Shown: in pieces, positions 17,042 through 24,718 of the stretch
Numbering within the stretch: the stretch's first letter is position 1
Layout of the letters: each line of letters starts with the position of its first letter
Source: Tenericutes bacterium ADurb.Bin087
GTDB lineage: Bacteria; Bacillota_I; Bacilli_A; RFN20; CAG-826
Direction: 5' to 3'
Assembly (NCBI GenBank): GCA_002070905.1
Contig: MWEF01000009.1
Coordinates: forward strand, 1-43,681
Length of the DNA: 43,681 bases
Notes under the pieces: generated by a model
Told to the model about the DNA's origin: nothing
Databases searched by the model: none
The model's input: only the letters and a program-made list of their open reading frames with translations
Made by a program: the position numbers and the translations under genes

Positions 17042-18433
17042 TTAGAAGAGTGCCTTAAGAATAGTTATAAATAAACCACCAGCGTAAAGTGCCATAAATT
17101 GCACCCCGTAACCTGCTCCTTTTTTATTGAGCCATCCACTTAGGAGGCCAACACCAACTACAATAATTAAACCATAAATTCTTGCTTCAGCGAAAGAAAG
17201 AAGCGCAATAATCGAGAATAAAAAGATGAGCACAGTTTCTTGTGAAATATATTTAAAGACAAGTTCAGTCATCTTATGCGAATATTTCATGCCAAGCCAG
17301 ACCGTGAGGCTAAGCCCAATAACTAAACCAATAACAATCGCCAGTAGTAAATAACCTTTTGGTACGGTAAGCCCCGCATTACCTTCAAGCACGATTGGCC
17401 CACCAGCGCTAAAAATGACTGACCCAGGACCAAGGGCCGCGGGTGAAATGGGGAAGGCAAAGACAAAGAGAGAAATCATAATGCCCGCGAGATAAGTGGC
17501 ACTTGATAAGCCGTTAACTGCGGAAACACCTTGCAAGGCTTGTTGGACCTCATCTTTTTCATTTTTTGTAGAAAATTCCCCAAGCATCATTGTGACACCA
17601 ACAGGCGACATGAAGAAGAGCAAACTACCAAGGGCACTAGCGATACCCGTTTTGACGACAATCTTCTTATGCCCATGTTTTGTTTTTTTAATATCATCAT
17701 CAAGAATAACAGTCATTTTTCCTTCAACTTTTTGGCTTTTAAAGACACTTGGAAAGAATAGCTCAAACAACGCAAACACCAAAGGACCTGTTGTAATACT
17801 TAAAAAGAATGGCGTCATTGATAAAGTGCGATTACCAAGAATCGTATTTAATAGTGTGTTATTAATGATAAGACCAGGATTACGTAAAAAAGCTGTCGCA
17901 AAACCAAACGGAATAATTGATAATAATGAAACAAGCTTTTGTTTGCTTGTTAAGCTCATTAATATTGCGCCACCTAAAAAGATGTATTCATTATATTTTT
18001 TAATAAAATTACTTATTTCAAGACCGGTTTGTACGGAAATAAATTCAAAAAGGCCCCAAAAAGCAAGGGCAATTGGGAAACTAACGAGAACACCAATTAA
18101 AGAACCAAGCATCATCCATCGGACACTATAAGAAGTAAGACCGTGTTTTTTTAATGTTTGACTATGGCCCACAAGCGGTGTTGACATTACTCCGCCGGGG
18201 ATTGACGTTATTGCTGTCGGTATCGAGTCAGCGATGTTAAGCGTAACAACCGCCGCAATAAAGGCAGTCATAATCACAAGCGGATTTAATTTTAAAGTTA
18301 CTAAAATAAGTGTCATTGGCACGAGCACTGAAGTTTCATCAGTGCCAGGAATAATACCAATAATAAGGTATAAAACGGTCATTAAAAGCGCAATACCGAC
18401 CATTTGTAAAATTAAAGAGAAAGTAATAACCAT
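17042..18433 (-). CDS. TctA-family (tripartite tricarboxylate transporter-like) permease
   Basis: 463 aa with about 11-12 membrane spans. The first TctA signature (GIIPGTDETSVLVPMTLIL) and the second (DSIPTAITSIPGGVMSTPLVGHSQTLKKHG) are both present, as are matching repeats in the second half. TctA proteins are the large membrane subunits of transporters for citrate and other carboxylates. No TctC-type binding protein is encoded nearby; the 94-aa gene just upstream may play the TctB role. It sits at the head of the mevalonate operon, so a link to mevalonate or another isoprenoid-related carboxylate is plausible but unproven. AAGG lies nine bases before the ATG. Confidence 0.8.
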   Translation of the reverse strand: MVITFSLILQMVGIALLMTVLYLIIGIIPGTDETSVLVPMTLILVTLKLNPLVIMTAFIAAVVTLNIADSIPTAITSIPGGVMSTPLVGHSQTLKKHGLTSYSVRWMMLGSLIGVLVSFPIALAFWGLFEFISVQTGLEISNFIKKYNEYIFLGGAILMSLTSKQKLVSLLSIIPFGFATAFLRNPGLIINNTLLNTILGNRTLSMTPFFLSITTGPLVFALFELFFPSVFKSQKVEGKMTVILDDDIKKTKHGHKKIVVKTGIASALGSLLFFMSPVGVTMMLGEFSTKNEKDEVQQALQGVSAVNGLSSATYLAGIMISLFVFAFPISPAALGPGSVIFSAGGPIVLEGNAGLTVPKGYLLLAIVIGLVIGLSLTVWLGMKYSHKMTELVFKYISQETVLIFLFSIIALLSFAEARIYGLIIVVGVGLLSGWLNKKGAGYGVQFMALYAGGLFITILKALF

Positions 18434-18438
18434 TGTAA

Positions 18439-18723
18439 TTAGCCTTCACTTTCTTGTTTGTTTAAATCACTTGATTTAACAATATTGCGCTGCGGTTTGA
18501 TCCACAAATTATTGATAATAAAAGCAACAAGAATTGCTAATGTCCCAAACCCATAAATAAAATCTTTCTTTTTTTCAGCAACAACCGCAACATATTTTGC
18601 TAATACTTCAATAGTAACAAACGTTAATGCCACGAAGGCTAGGCTAATTGCCAACCCTATAAATAGCGATGATATCACGATGTGATCTCCCCACAAGCGG
18701 ACCATCGTTTTCTTCTTTTTCAT
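18439..18723 (-). CDS. Small two-span membrane protein, possible TctB-like partner
   Basis: 94 aa from ATG 18723 (MKKKKTMVRLWGD). An in-frame TTG nine bases earlier is less likely. Two membrane segments (about 14-42 and 52-73) are joined by a Lys-rich loop (AEKKKD), with a charged C-terminal tail. It is the first gene of the mevalonate operon, five bases before the TctA-like gene. TctB subunits of tripartite tricarboxylate transporters are small membrane proteins (usually four spans), so this could be a reduced partner. Similarity is not evident from sequence alone. Confidence 0.6.
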   Translation of the reverse strand: MKKKKTMVRLWGDHIVISSLFIGLAISLAFVALTFVTIEVLAKYVAVVAEKKKDFIYGFGTLAILVAFIINNLWIKPQRNIVKSSDLNKQESEG

Positions 18724-18749
18724 AACATTCAAACCTCGCTTGAAACGTT

Positions 18750-18779
18750 ATTATAGCATTTTTACATTAGTAAACCCAA
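18750..18779 (-). promoter_or_regulatory. Promoter of the mevalonate operon
   Basis: On the minus strand, TGCTATAAT is an extended -10 (TATAAT at 18750-18755), with a weak -35 TTGGGT 18 bases upstream (18774-18779). The leader would be about 20 bases, with GAGG ten bases before ATG 18723. Confidence 0.6.
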
Positions 18780-18837
18780 GATACATGACAAATAATAAGC
18801 TATTCGATAATAAAAAAATGAAAAGTGAAACTTAAAC

Positions 18838-18871
18838 ATTTAAAAAGATGGCTCTTTTAAGAGCCATCTTT
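18838..18871 (-). terminator. Rho-independent terminator of the MFS/GDPD operon
   Basis: A 13-bp stem, AAAGATGGCTCTT with AAGAGCCATCTTT (18844-18871), leaves a tiny loop. On the minus strand it is followed by TTTTTAAA. It lies 21 bases beyond the MFS stop codon and upstream of the mevalonate promoter. Confidence 0.85.
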
Positions 18872-18891
18872 CATTAGTGTAATATCTTGAA

Positions 18892-20376
18892 TTAATGCTG
18901 TTTATGTGCTTTTTCTTTTAACACAATTGGCGCAGGTTCACCATGTTTAACAAAGAACATCGGGATAAACGCTAGGCCCATAAATACTGCACTATAGATA
19001 AAGAGTACTGGGTACCAGCCAGTGATATCCATTAATGCACCAGAAAGAATTGGCGTAATAATCATGGCACTCATGCTTGCCGCATAATAATAACCAGTGT
19101 AGACACCAATATTACCATGACGCGACATTTCCACGACCATCGGATAACTATTAACGTTAATTGAGGCCCAGCTAATACCAACAAGCCCCATAATGATATA
19201 CATTAATACTTTTGTTTCGCCAGTAATAAAGACAGCGCTACCTAAGGCAATTGTTAATACGACAATACCAAAGAGAATCATGCGACGACGACCAATTTTT
19301 TGTGATATATAGCCAATTGGAATAAACGCTAATGCAGCGGTGACGATGCCAATAAGTGGCGGTAAACTAAATTGTTCAAGTCCTAAATGGTTAAAAGCAT
19401 AAACAGAGAATTTAGTGGTTGCAGCGTTATAGCCCATAAACCATAACACAACAGCACTTAAGATGAGAATAAAACTACGGCGCACATCTTTTGGCATTTT
19501 TTCGTCATCACTATGTTGTGATACATCTAACCCTTCATCATCAATATCTAATGAATCAAGATTATATTTTTCCGTAATTTCAACCATTTCTTTATACCAC
19601 GCATTTTCTTTGACGGTAGCGACAAAAACACCAATCAATAAAAGCATAATTAAGCTGGTCGCCGCAAAAGTAGTGACATAGCCTGTTTTTCCAAAAAGCG
19701 GACCACTTGCTAGAGCAAAGACAAGGACATAGGCAATCGCCCCACCCATTGTGCCCATAAAGTTAATGACAGCGTTAGCTTTACTGCGTAATGGTTTTGG
19801 TGTGACGTCTGGCATTAAGCTAACAGCAGGACTACGATAAACGCCCATCGCCACTAAGACGAAGAATAAAACAATAATAAAACCAACAAGTAAACCAGGA
19901 CTTTGTTTAGTAACTTGTTGGAAAATCATTTTTGCCCGTTCGGTGGCAAGCGCCGAGCGAACATTATTTGTGTACACTTCAGTTCCGAGGGTAAATTGGT
20001 ACAACGGATTATCAGCGGTGCCAATTGATTCAATTAACGAAAAGCCATGTTTAGTAACGGCAATTTGTTGAAATAAATCAAAGAAGGCAATACTCACAAA
20101 AAGAACTGATGCAACAATTGTTCCAATAATAATAAATGGAGTCCGCTTACCTAACTTGGTCCGTGTCTTATCACTTATCCGGCCAAATAATGGAAGTAAG
20201 AATAACGCTAAGATATTATCAAGCGCCATAATTATTCCTGAGGTCGTTTGATTAAGCCCAAAGTTATCAACTAGCATTTTGGCAATAATTGTGTCATACA
20301 TCGTCCAAAAGAGCATAATTGACATAAACGCTAATCCGACGAGGAATGTGCGTTTCATGTTAAGTTTTAGTTCCAT
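18892..20376 (-). CDS. MFS transporter, GPH/SLC45-like
   Basis: 494 aa with about 12 membrane spans. The loop after helix 2 (GRISDKTRTKLGKRTPFIIIG) resembles the D-R-T-x-x-G-R-R-P loop of glycoside-pentoside-hexuronide and SLC45 sugar symporters, and FWTMYDTIIAKML lies in helix 1. An unusually long hydrophilic insert of about 55 residues follows the third span (LFQQIAVTKHGFSLIES ... ERAKMIF), with a second acidic loop (SLDIDDEGLDVSQHSDDEK) between the halves. It starts one base after the GDPD stop, with AAGGAG before the ATG, so both are one transcript ending at the hairpin at 18838-18871. The substrate is unknown; context allows a sugar or glycerophosphodiester product. Confidence 0.82.
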   Translation of the reverse strand: MELKLNMKRTFLVGLAFMSIMLFWTMYDTIIAKMLVDNFGLNQTTSGIIMALDNILALFLLPLFGRISDKTRTKLGKRTPFIIIGTIVASVLFVSIAFFDLFQQIAVTKHGFSLIESIGTADNPLYQFTLGTEVYTNNVRSALATERAKMIFQQVTKQSPGLLVGFIIVLFFVLVAMGVYRSPAVSLMPDVTPKPLRSKANAVINFMGTMGGAIAYVLVFALASGPLFGKTGYVTTFAATSLIMLLLIGVFVATVKENAWYKEMVEITEKYNLDSLDIDDEGLDVSQHSDDEKMPKDVRRSFILILSAVVLWFMGYNAATTKFSVYAFNHLGLEQFSLPPLIGIVTAALAFIPIGYISQKIGRRRMILFGIVVLTIALGSAVFITGETKVLMYIIMGLVGISWASINVNSYPMVVEMSRHGNIGVYTGYYYAASMSAMIITPILSGALMDITGWYPVLFIYSAVFMGLAFIPMFFVKHGEPAPIVLKEKAHKQH

Positions 20377-20377
20377 A

Positions 20378-21115
20378 CTATCTCTCCTTTATTTCAATAT
20401 GTTCAAAAATATAATTATCAGCTAGGGCAATAGCCGTTTTTTGATTTTCGTAGTTATCGATTGTCCAAGTAATAAGTGGTAACCGTTTGCGTTTTCTTTG
20501 AATATTTCGTTTATGGATATATTTTACTTCATAATTAAAGAAGTCGGGTTTAGAAACTTTAAGCAATAATAAAGAGCGATACATAAAGTGCACAAATTTT
20601 GATTGCCCATGTAATACATCACTCATTAATTGACCAACAGGAACACCTTCGCTTCCCTTCTTTAAGTCACGCGCAACATACGGGTTAAACGCTTGGAGTG
20701 CTAGCATCTTTTTGTATGGATATTTTTCAACCACTTTCAACACTTCAGAAACTAGTGAAGGCGGAATAGTATTTTCCGCTTTTACTTCCACTAAAACAGG
20801 AACTCTACCTTTAACCATCTTTAACACATCTTTTAAAAGTGGGATTTCTGTCTGTGTCTGAAGGAGTCGTAATTTCTTTAACTCTTTATAAGTTGATTCA
20901 TTAACAACTTTCTCCACGCCAGTCGTTCTCGTGGTGGTGTTATCATGAATAACAACAATTTTATTATCGGCAGTGACATGCACATCAAGTTCAATGCCAA
21001 AACCAGCTTTTACTGCAGCTTCAAAAGCGGGCATCGAATTTTCGTCAAGTTTTTGATTATGAAGTCCGCGATGCGCGAGCGGGACTTTAAATATTGGGTG
21101 TTCTTTAATACGCAT
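20378..21115 (-). CDS. Glycerophosphodiester phosphodiesterase
   Basis: 245 aa from ATG 21115. It hydrolyses glycerophosphodiesters to glycerol-3-phosphate and an alcohol. The GDPD site is intact: H15-R16 in LAHRGLH, ENSMPAFEAA, E42/D44 in GIELDVHVT, H57-D58 in VIHDNT, and LVEVKAE. No signal peptide is present, so it is cytoplasmic and would act on imported or lipid-derived diesters. I reject the GTG start at 21160 because that extension contains the promoter. It is transcribed with the downstream MFS gene. Confidence 0.9.
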   Translation of the reverse strand: MRIKEHPIFKVPLAHRGLHNQKLDENSMPAFEAAVKAGFGIELDVHVTADNKIVVIHDNTTTRTTGVEKVVNESTYKELKKLRLLQTQTEIPLLKDVLKMVKGRVPVLVEVKAENTIPPSLVSEVLKVVEKYPYKKMLALQAFNPYVARDLKKGSEGVPVGQLMSDVLHGQSKFVHFMYRSLLLLKVSKPDFFNYEVKYIHKRNIQRKRKRLPLITWTIDNYENQKTAIALADNYIFEHIEIKER

Positions 21116-21121
21116 GTATTT

Positions 21122-21150
21122 ATTTTCACGAAAATACCATAAAAAGTCAA
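21122..21150 (-). promoter_or_regulatory. Promoter of the GDPD/MFS operon, leaderless layout
   Basis: TTGACT (21145-21150), 17 bases, GAAAAT (21122-21127), six bases, then ATG 21115. No Shine-Dalgarno is present before this ATG. Confidence 0.5.
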
Positions 21151-21165
21151 TTAACAGCACTTTTT

Positions 21166-21188
21166 AGACTAGATTAGTCTATAATCTA
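21166..21188 (+). promoter_or_regulatory. glyA promoter with two overlapping inverted repeats
   Basis: TATAAT at 21180-21185 is the likely -10 for glyA. It is overlapped by AGACTA-GAT-TAGTCT (21166-21180) and by TAGATTA-GTCTA-TAATCTA (21170-21188). These nested dyads over the -10 look like an operator for a repressor. The regulator is unknown. Confidence 0.5.
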
Positions 21189-21210
21189 ATACTGTAAGGA
21201 AGGTCAATTT

Positions 21211-22419
21211 ATGGAAAAACTATTTGATTTAGTGGCGCTAGAAACAAAAAGACAAAATGAAGGGCTTGAATTAATCGCTAGTGAAAACTTTACAAGTAAA
21301 AAAGTGCGTGAACTCGCTGGATCAGTGTTAACAAATAAATATGCTGAAGGTTATCCAGGGCGTAGATATTATGGTGGGTGTCACTATATTGATGAAATTG
21401 AAGGAACCGCAATTGAGTTGGCAAAAAAACTCTTTGGGGCAAAGTATGCGAATGTCCAACCACATAGTGGTAGCAGCGCAAATATGATTGCTTACGCTAG
21501 TTTGTTAGATTTAGGCGATAGCATCTTAACGCTGTCACTTGATGAAGGAGGGCACTTAACGCATGGGAGTCCCGTTAATTTTTCATCAAAGCATTATAAA
21601 GTAACACATTATGGGTTAAAGGATGATGGCACAATTGATTATGATGCGTTGCGTGAAATTGCGCTAAAACTTAAACCAAAACTTATTCTTGCTGGTTTTT
21701 CGGCTTATCCCTTTATTATTGACTTTGCGCGCATTGGTAAAATTGCAAAAGAAGTTGGCGCCTATTTTATGGTAGATATGGCCCATATTGCAGGCTTAAT
21801 TGCTGGTGGTGCGCACCCGAGTCCATTCCCACACGCTGATATTGTAACGTCCACGACACATAAGACATTACGCGGACCGCGAGGTGGTATCGTCCTTACA
21901 AATAGTGAAGAAATTATTAAGAAAGTTAATTTTACTTGTTTCCCTGGTATGCAAGGCGGACCACTTGAAAATATCATCGGCGCAAAGGCACAATCATTTT
22001 ATGAAGCACTCCAACTTGAATTCAAAGAGTATATTAAGCATGTTGTGGAAAATACAAAAGTCGCTAGTGAAACGCTTCGTGCCCTTGGTGCTGAAGCTAG
22101 TGAAACAGAAACCCATCTTTTTTTGCTTAACACTAAAAAGTCTTATGGTATCACCGGAAAAGATGCTGAAGCATTACTTGAAACAATTAAGATTACAACG
22201 AATAAAAATATGTTACCTAAGGATGATGAAAGGCCGAATACAACATCAGGTCTTCGTTTAGGTTTTGCAGCGGTAACTACCCGCGGATTAACTGAAGTTA
22301 ATGCCGCAGAAACAGCAAGAATCATTCATGAATTCTTAAGTAAACAGATTACAAAAGAAGAAGCGATGATTAGAGTTAATAAAATTGTCAATACTTTACA
22401 GGCTATTGATAGTCTTTAA
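21211..22419 (+). CDS. glyA: Serine hydroxymethyltransferase
   Basis: 402-aa PLP enzyme converting serine and tetrahydrofolate to glycine and methylene-THF, the main source of one-carbon units. Visible landmarks are LELIASENFTS, KYAEGYPGRRYYGG, NVQPHSGSSAN, VDMAHIAGL and the PLP lysine K218 in STTHKTLRGPRGG. The length is a little shorter than E. coli GlyA (417). AAGGAAGG lies before the ATG. It has its own promoter and is followed 44 bases later by the separately promoted PFK gene. Confidence 0.97.
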   Translation: MEKLFDLVALETKRQNEGLELIASENFTSKKVRELAGSVLTNKYAEGYPGRRYYGGCHYIDEIEGTAIELAKKLFGAKYANVQPHSGSSANMIAYASLLDLGDSILTLSLDEGGHLTHGSPVNFSSKHYKVTHYGLKDDGTIDYDALREIALKLKPKLILAGFSAYPFIIDFARIGKIAKEVGAYFMVDMAHIAGLIAGGAHPSPFPHADIVTSTTHKTLRGPRGGIVLTNSEEIIKKVNFTCFPGMQGGPLENIIGAKAQSFYEALQLEFKEYIKHVVENTKVASETLRALGAEASETETHLFLLNTKKSYGITGKDAEALLETIKITTNKNMLPKDDERPNTTSGLRLGFAAVTTRGLTEVNAAETARIIHEFLSKQITKEEAMIRVNKIVNTLQAIDSL

Positions 22420-22429
22420 TAGTGACTCA

Positions 22430-22438
22430 TGGTATAAT
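22430..22438 (+). promoter_or_regulatory. Extended -10 promoter of the phosphofructokinase gene
   Basis: TGGTATAAT starts 11 bases after the glyA stop. The transcript would start near 22445, leaving a short leader with AAGGAG (22451-22456) before ATG 22464. Confidence 0.65.
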
Positions 22439-22463
22439 CTCGGGTGAGAAAAGGAGTAAAAAT

Positions 22464-23672
22464 ATGAAAAAATCATTAGTGTATTTCCAATCAGGCGGAC
22501 CAACCGCAATCATTAACACCTCACTGTACGGTGTTATCAAAGAAGCCAAACGGCAAACCGAACATATCAGTGGAATCTATGGTAGTTTGCACGGTATTGA
22601 AGGTTTATTAAATGACAACCTTATTGATTTACGTCAAGAAGCTGAAGCGCAAATTGAATTATTAAAACAAACCCCAGCAGCGGCGTTAGGGACAACACGT
22701 TATAAACTTTCTAATGACATTAACCATGAAGATTACCAAAAAATCTTAAGAACGGTCAAAAAACATAACATTGGTTACATGTTAGTTAATGGTGGTAACG
22801 ATTCAATGGATACATGTTACAAATTGTCCACTTTCTTCCGCAAAATGGACTTCGATTGTAAAGTAATTGGTATTCCAAAGACAATTGATAATGACTTAGC
22901 ATTTACTGATCACTGCTTAGGTTATCCAAGTGCTGCTCGCTATGTCGTTCAATCAATTCAAGATATCGCTTTAGATAACAAAGTTTATCCAAAATCAAAA
23001 TTCGTTATCGTTGAAGTAATGGGTCGTCACGCTGGATGGTTAACAGCTGCGGCAAGTATTATTCAAGATCCAGACTTAAAACCTGATTACATTTATTTAC
23101 CTGAAGAAAAATTTGATTTAGAACAATTCTTAGTGCGCGCTAAAGAAGTTTACGAACGCAAACAACGTGCATTATTCGTTGTTAGTGAAGGAATTGAAAC
23201 GCAAATGCCAAACCTTGATAAAGCGGTTGATGCCTTTGGCCATAGTCAACTCGGTGGCTTTGCCGCCAAATTAGCGGGTATCGTTGAAGAACGATTAGGC
23301 TATTCAACCCGTCCAATCGAATTTAGTTTGTTACAAAGAGCAGGCACTTTAGCGATTACGGAAACTGATCAAAAAGAAGCAATTAAAGTTTCCACTGTTG
23401 CCGTAAAGCGCATCGTAGCAGGCAAAACTGGGCAAATGGTCATTATTGATCGTAAAAGAGGACCAAAATATAAAGTAAGTTATAAACTTAAAAACCTCCG
23501 CGGCATTGCCAACGTTGAACATAAAATGACACCAGAACTCATTCATGATGTTAATAATGGCGGCAAATTATTTGGTGAATACTTATTCCCACTTATTGAT
23601 AAACCGATTAAACTTCAATTAGAAAATGGTGTCGCTAAATATACAAAACTTAGAAAAGTTAAAGTTAAGTAA
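22464..23672 (+). CDS. Diphosphate-type 6-phosphofructokinase
   Basis: 402 aa from ATG 22464 (AAGGAG eight bases upstream; the frame is open from 22422). It phosphorylates fructose-6-phosphate in glycolysis. Substrate motif P138KTIDNDL has Lys where ATP-type enzymes have Gly, and G110-G111-N112-D113-S has Asp where ATP-type enzymes have Gly. Both changes are hallmarks of PPi-dependent PFK, so it probably uses pyrophosphate and is reversible. Asn112 replaces the usual Asp of GGDD/GGDG. MGRHAGWL is the sugar-phosphate loop. A terminator follows. Assigning the phosphoryl donor from motifs is strong but not proof. Confidence 0.9.
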   Translation: MKKSLVYFQSGGPTAIINTSLYGVIKEAKRQTEHISGIYGSLHGIEGLLNDNLIDLRQEAEAQIELLKQTPAAALGTTRYKLSNDINHEDYQKILRTVKKHNIGYMLVNGGNDSMDTCYKLSTFFRKMDFDCKVIGIPKTIDNDLAFTDHCLGYPSAARYVVQSIQDIALDNKVYPKSKFVIVEVMGRHAGWLTAAASIIQDPDLKPDYIYLPEEKFDLEQFLVRAKEVYERKQRALFVVSEGIETQMPNLDKAVDAFGHSQLGGFAAKLAGIVEERLGYSTRPIEFSLLQRAGTLAITETDQKEAIKVSTVAVKRIVAGKTGQMVIIDRKRGPKYKVSYKLKNLRGIANVEHKMTPELIHDVNNGGKLFGEYLFPLIDKPIKLQLENGVAKYTKLRKVKVK

Positions 23673-23692
23673 TAAATTAAAAAATGTGCAAG

Positions 23693-23715
23693 GCGGAGTT
23701 ATCACTCCGCTTTTT
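23693..23715 (+). terminator. Rho-independent terminator after phosphofructokinase
   Basis: GCGGAGT, loop TATC, ACTCCGC, then TTTTT, 20 bases after the stop codon. Confidence 0.88.
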
Positions 23716-23728
23716 CTTTATTAATAGT

Positions 23729-23734
23729 TATAAT
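23729..23734 (+). promoter_or_regulatory. -10 box for the alpha/beta hydrolase gene, leaderless layout
   Basis: TATAAT, six bases, ATG at 23741, and no Shine-Dalgarno. It begins 14 bases after the preceding terminator T-run, so this gene must have its own start site here. Confidence 0.6.
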
Positions 23735-23740
23735 GTATCT

Positions 23741-24718
23741 ATGGAATGGGTAATTTTAGGAATTGTAATAGCTATCTTCCTCGTTGTTTCGACTTATTTT
23801 TGGACGGTAATGATTACGTTTAGAATCTTATTTAGACGTCCGATTACTCCTAAAAAACTAGTGTTTCCTAAACCATTTTTCGGTGGAGTTTTTGATAAGC
23901 ATATTAAAGAAATTGAAGAAAACCATCAGAAAAATGCCAAATTACCATGTGAAGAAATATATATTAGTTCTAGCGCAGGCCGCTTAAAGGGTCGTTATTT
24001 TGAAAATGCAACGAGCAATAAGGTTATTGTTTTTATTCACGGTTATTATTCATCAGGAATGCGTGACGTTGGTTATTTTGGCTCACTTTATAGTGATTTA
24101 GGCGTTTCCTTACTCGTGATTGACCAACGCGCAACTGGTGAAAGTGAGGGCGTTTATACTTCACTAGGGGCACTTGAACGCTTTGATGTTCGTGAATGGA
24201 TATTTTATTTAAATAGCCGTTTCAAAGGTGAAAAAGATATTTATTTACACGGAATCTCAATGGGGGCGGCGACAAGCTTATTAGTTACTGCACTAGCGGC
24301 TTTACCACCGAGTTTTAAAGGCGTCATTGCCGATTGCGGTTTTTCACGCACGAATGGTGTCATCTTTTTTGCGGGGAAAAGGATGCTTAAGATTAAACCG
24401 CGCCTGACATTTTGGGGTCTCAATGTAATCGCGAGATTAGCAGGTGGCTTTAATCTTAATAACGTAAATGTCAGCCGTGAATTACATAAAAACACGAAGA
24501 TTCCAATTCTCTTTTTCCATGGCACCGCTGATTTATTTGTCCCCTATAATATGTCGGTTAAAAATTTTAAAGCAACAAGCAGTAAAAAACGTTTAGTGGC
24601 CTTCCCCGGTGCGGGACATTGTGAGTCCTATTTATCGAACAAGGAACTCTACACTGAAGAAATGAGAAAGTTTATCTATGGAAAACGAAAAGTACACAAG
24701 GCTCCTGCAAATAATTAG
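23741..24718 (+). CDS. Membrane-anchored alpha/beta hydrolase
   Basis: About 325 aa. An N-terminal membrane span (residues 3-28) is followed by a hydrolase fold: FIHGYYSSG (oxyanion loop), IDQRATGES, nucleophile Ser in HGISMGAATS, Asp in FHGTADLFVP and His in PGAGHCES. It resembles the BAAT/YqkD-type family often seen in Firmicutes, which are esterase-like and poorly characterised. The catalytic domain may face either side of the membrane. The Arg/Lys-rich stretch after the span suggests the cytoplasm. The gene's end overlaps tcdA by 41 bases. Confidence 0.85.
   Translation: MEWVILGIVIAIFLVVSTYFWTVMITFRILFRRPITPKKLVFPKPFFGGVFDKHIKEIEENHQKNAKLPCEEIYISSSAGRLKGRYFENATSNKVIVFIHGYYSSGMRDVGYFGSLYSDLGVSLLVIDQRATGESEGVYTSLGALERFDVREWIFYLNSRFKGEKDIYLHGISMGAATSLLVTALAALPPSFKGVIADCGFSRTNGVIFFAGKRMLKIKPRLTFWGLNVIARLAGGFNLNNVNVSRELHKNTKIPILFFHGTADLFVPYNMSVKNFKATSSKKRLVAFPGAGHCESYLSNKELYTEEMRKFIYGKRKVHKAPANN

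Noticed and set aside
17496-18131. A 211-codon plus-strand ORF opposite the TctA-like gene
   Set aside because: It is a mirror frame of a clear membrane protein; no start site, and its composition is unlike the neighbours.
21116-21160. GTG 21160 as start of the GDPD gene
   Set aside because: The added residues are encoded by the -35/-10 region, and the GDPD family usually begins close to the HRG motif.
21884-22261. A 125-codon plus-strand ORF within glyA
   Set aside because: It lies in another frame of a highly conserved enzyme and has no ribosome site.
22422-22463. ATG-type start at 22422 for phosphofructokinase
   Set aside because: That stretch holds the extended -10 and the Shine-Dalgarno; ATG 22464 starts the family N-terminus.
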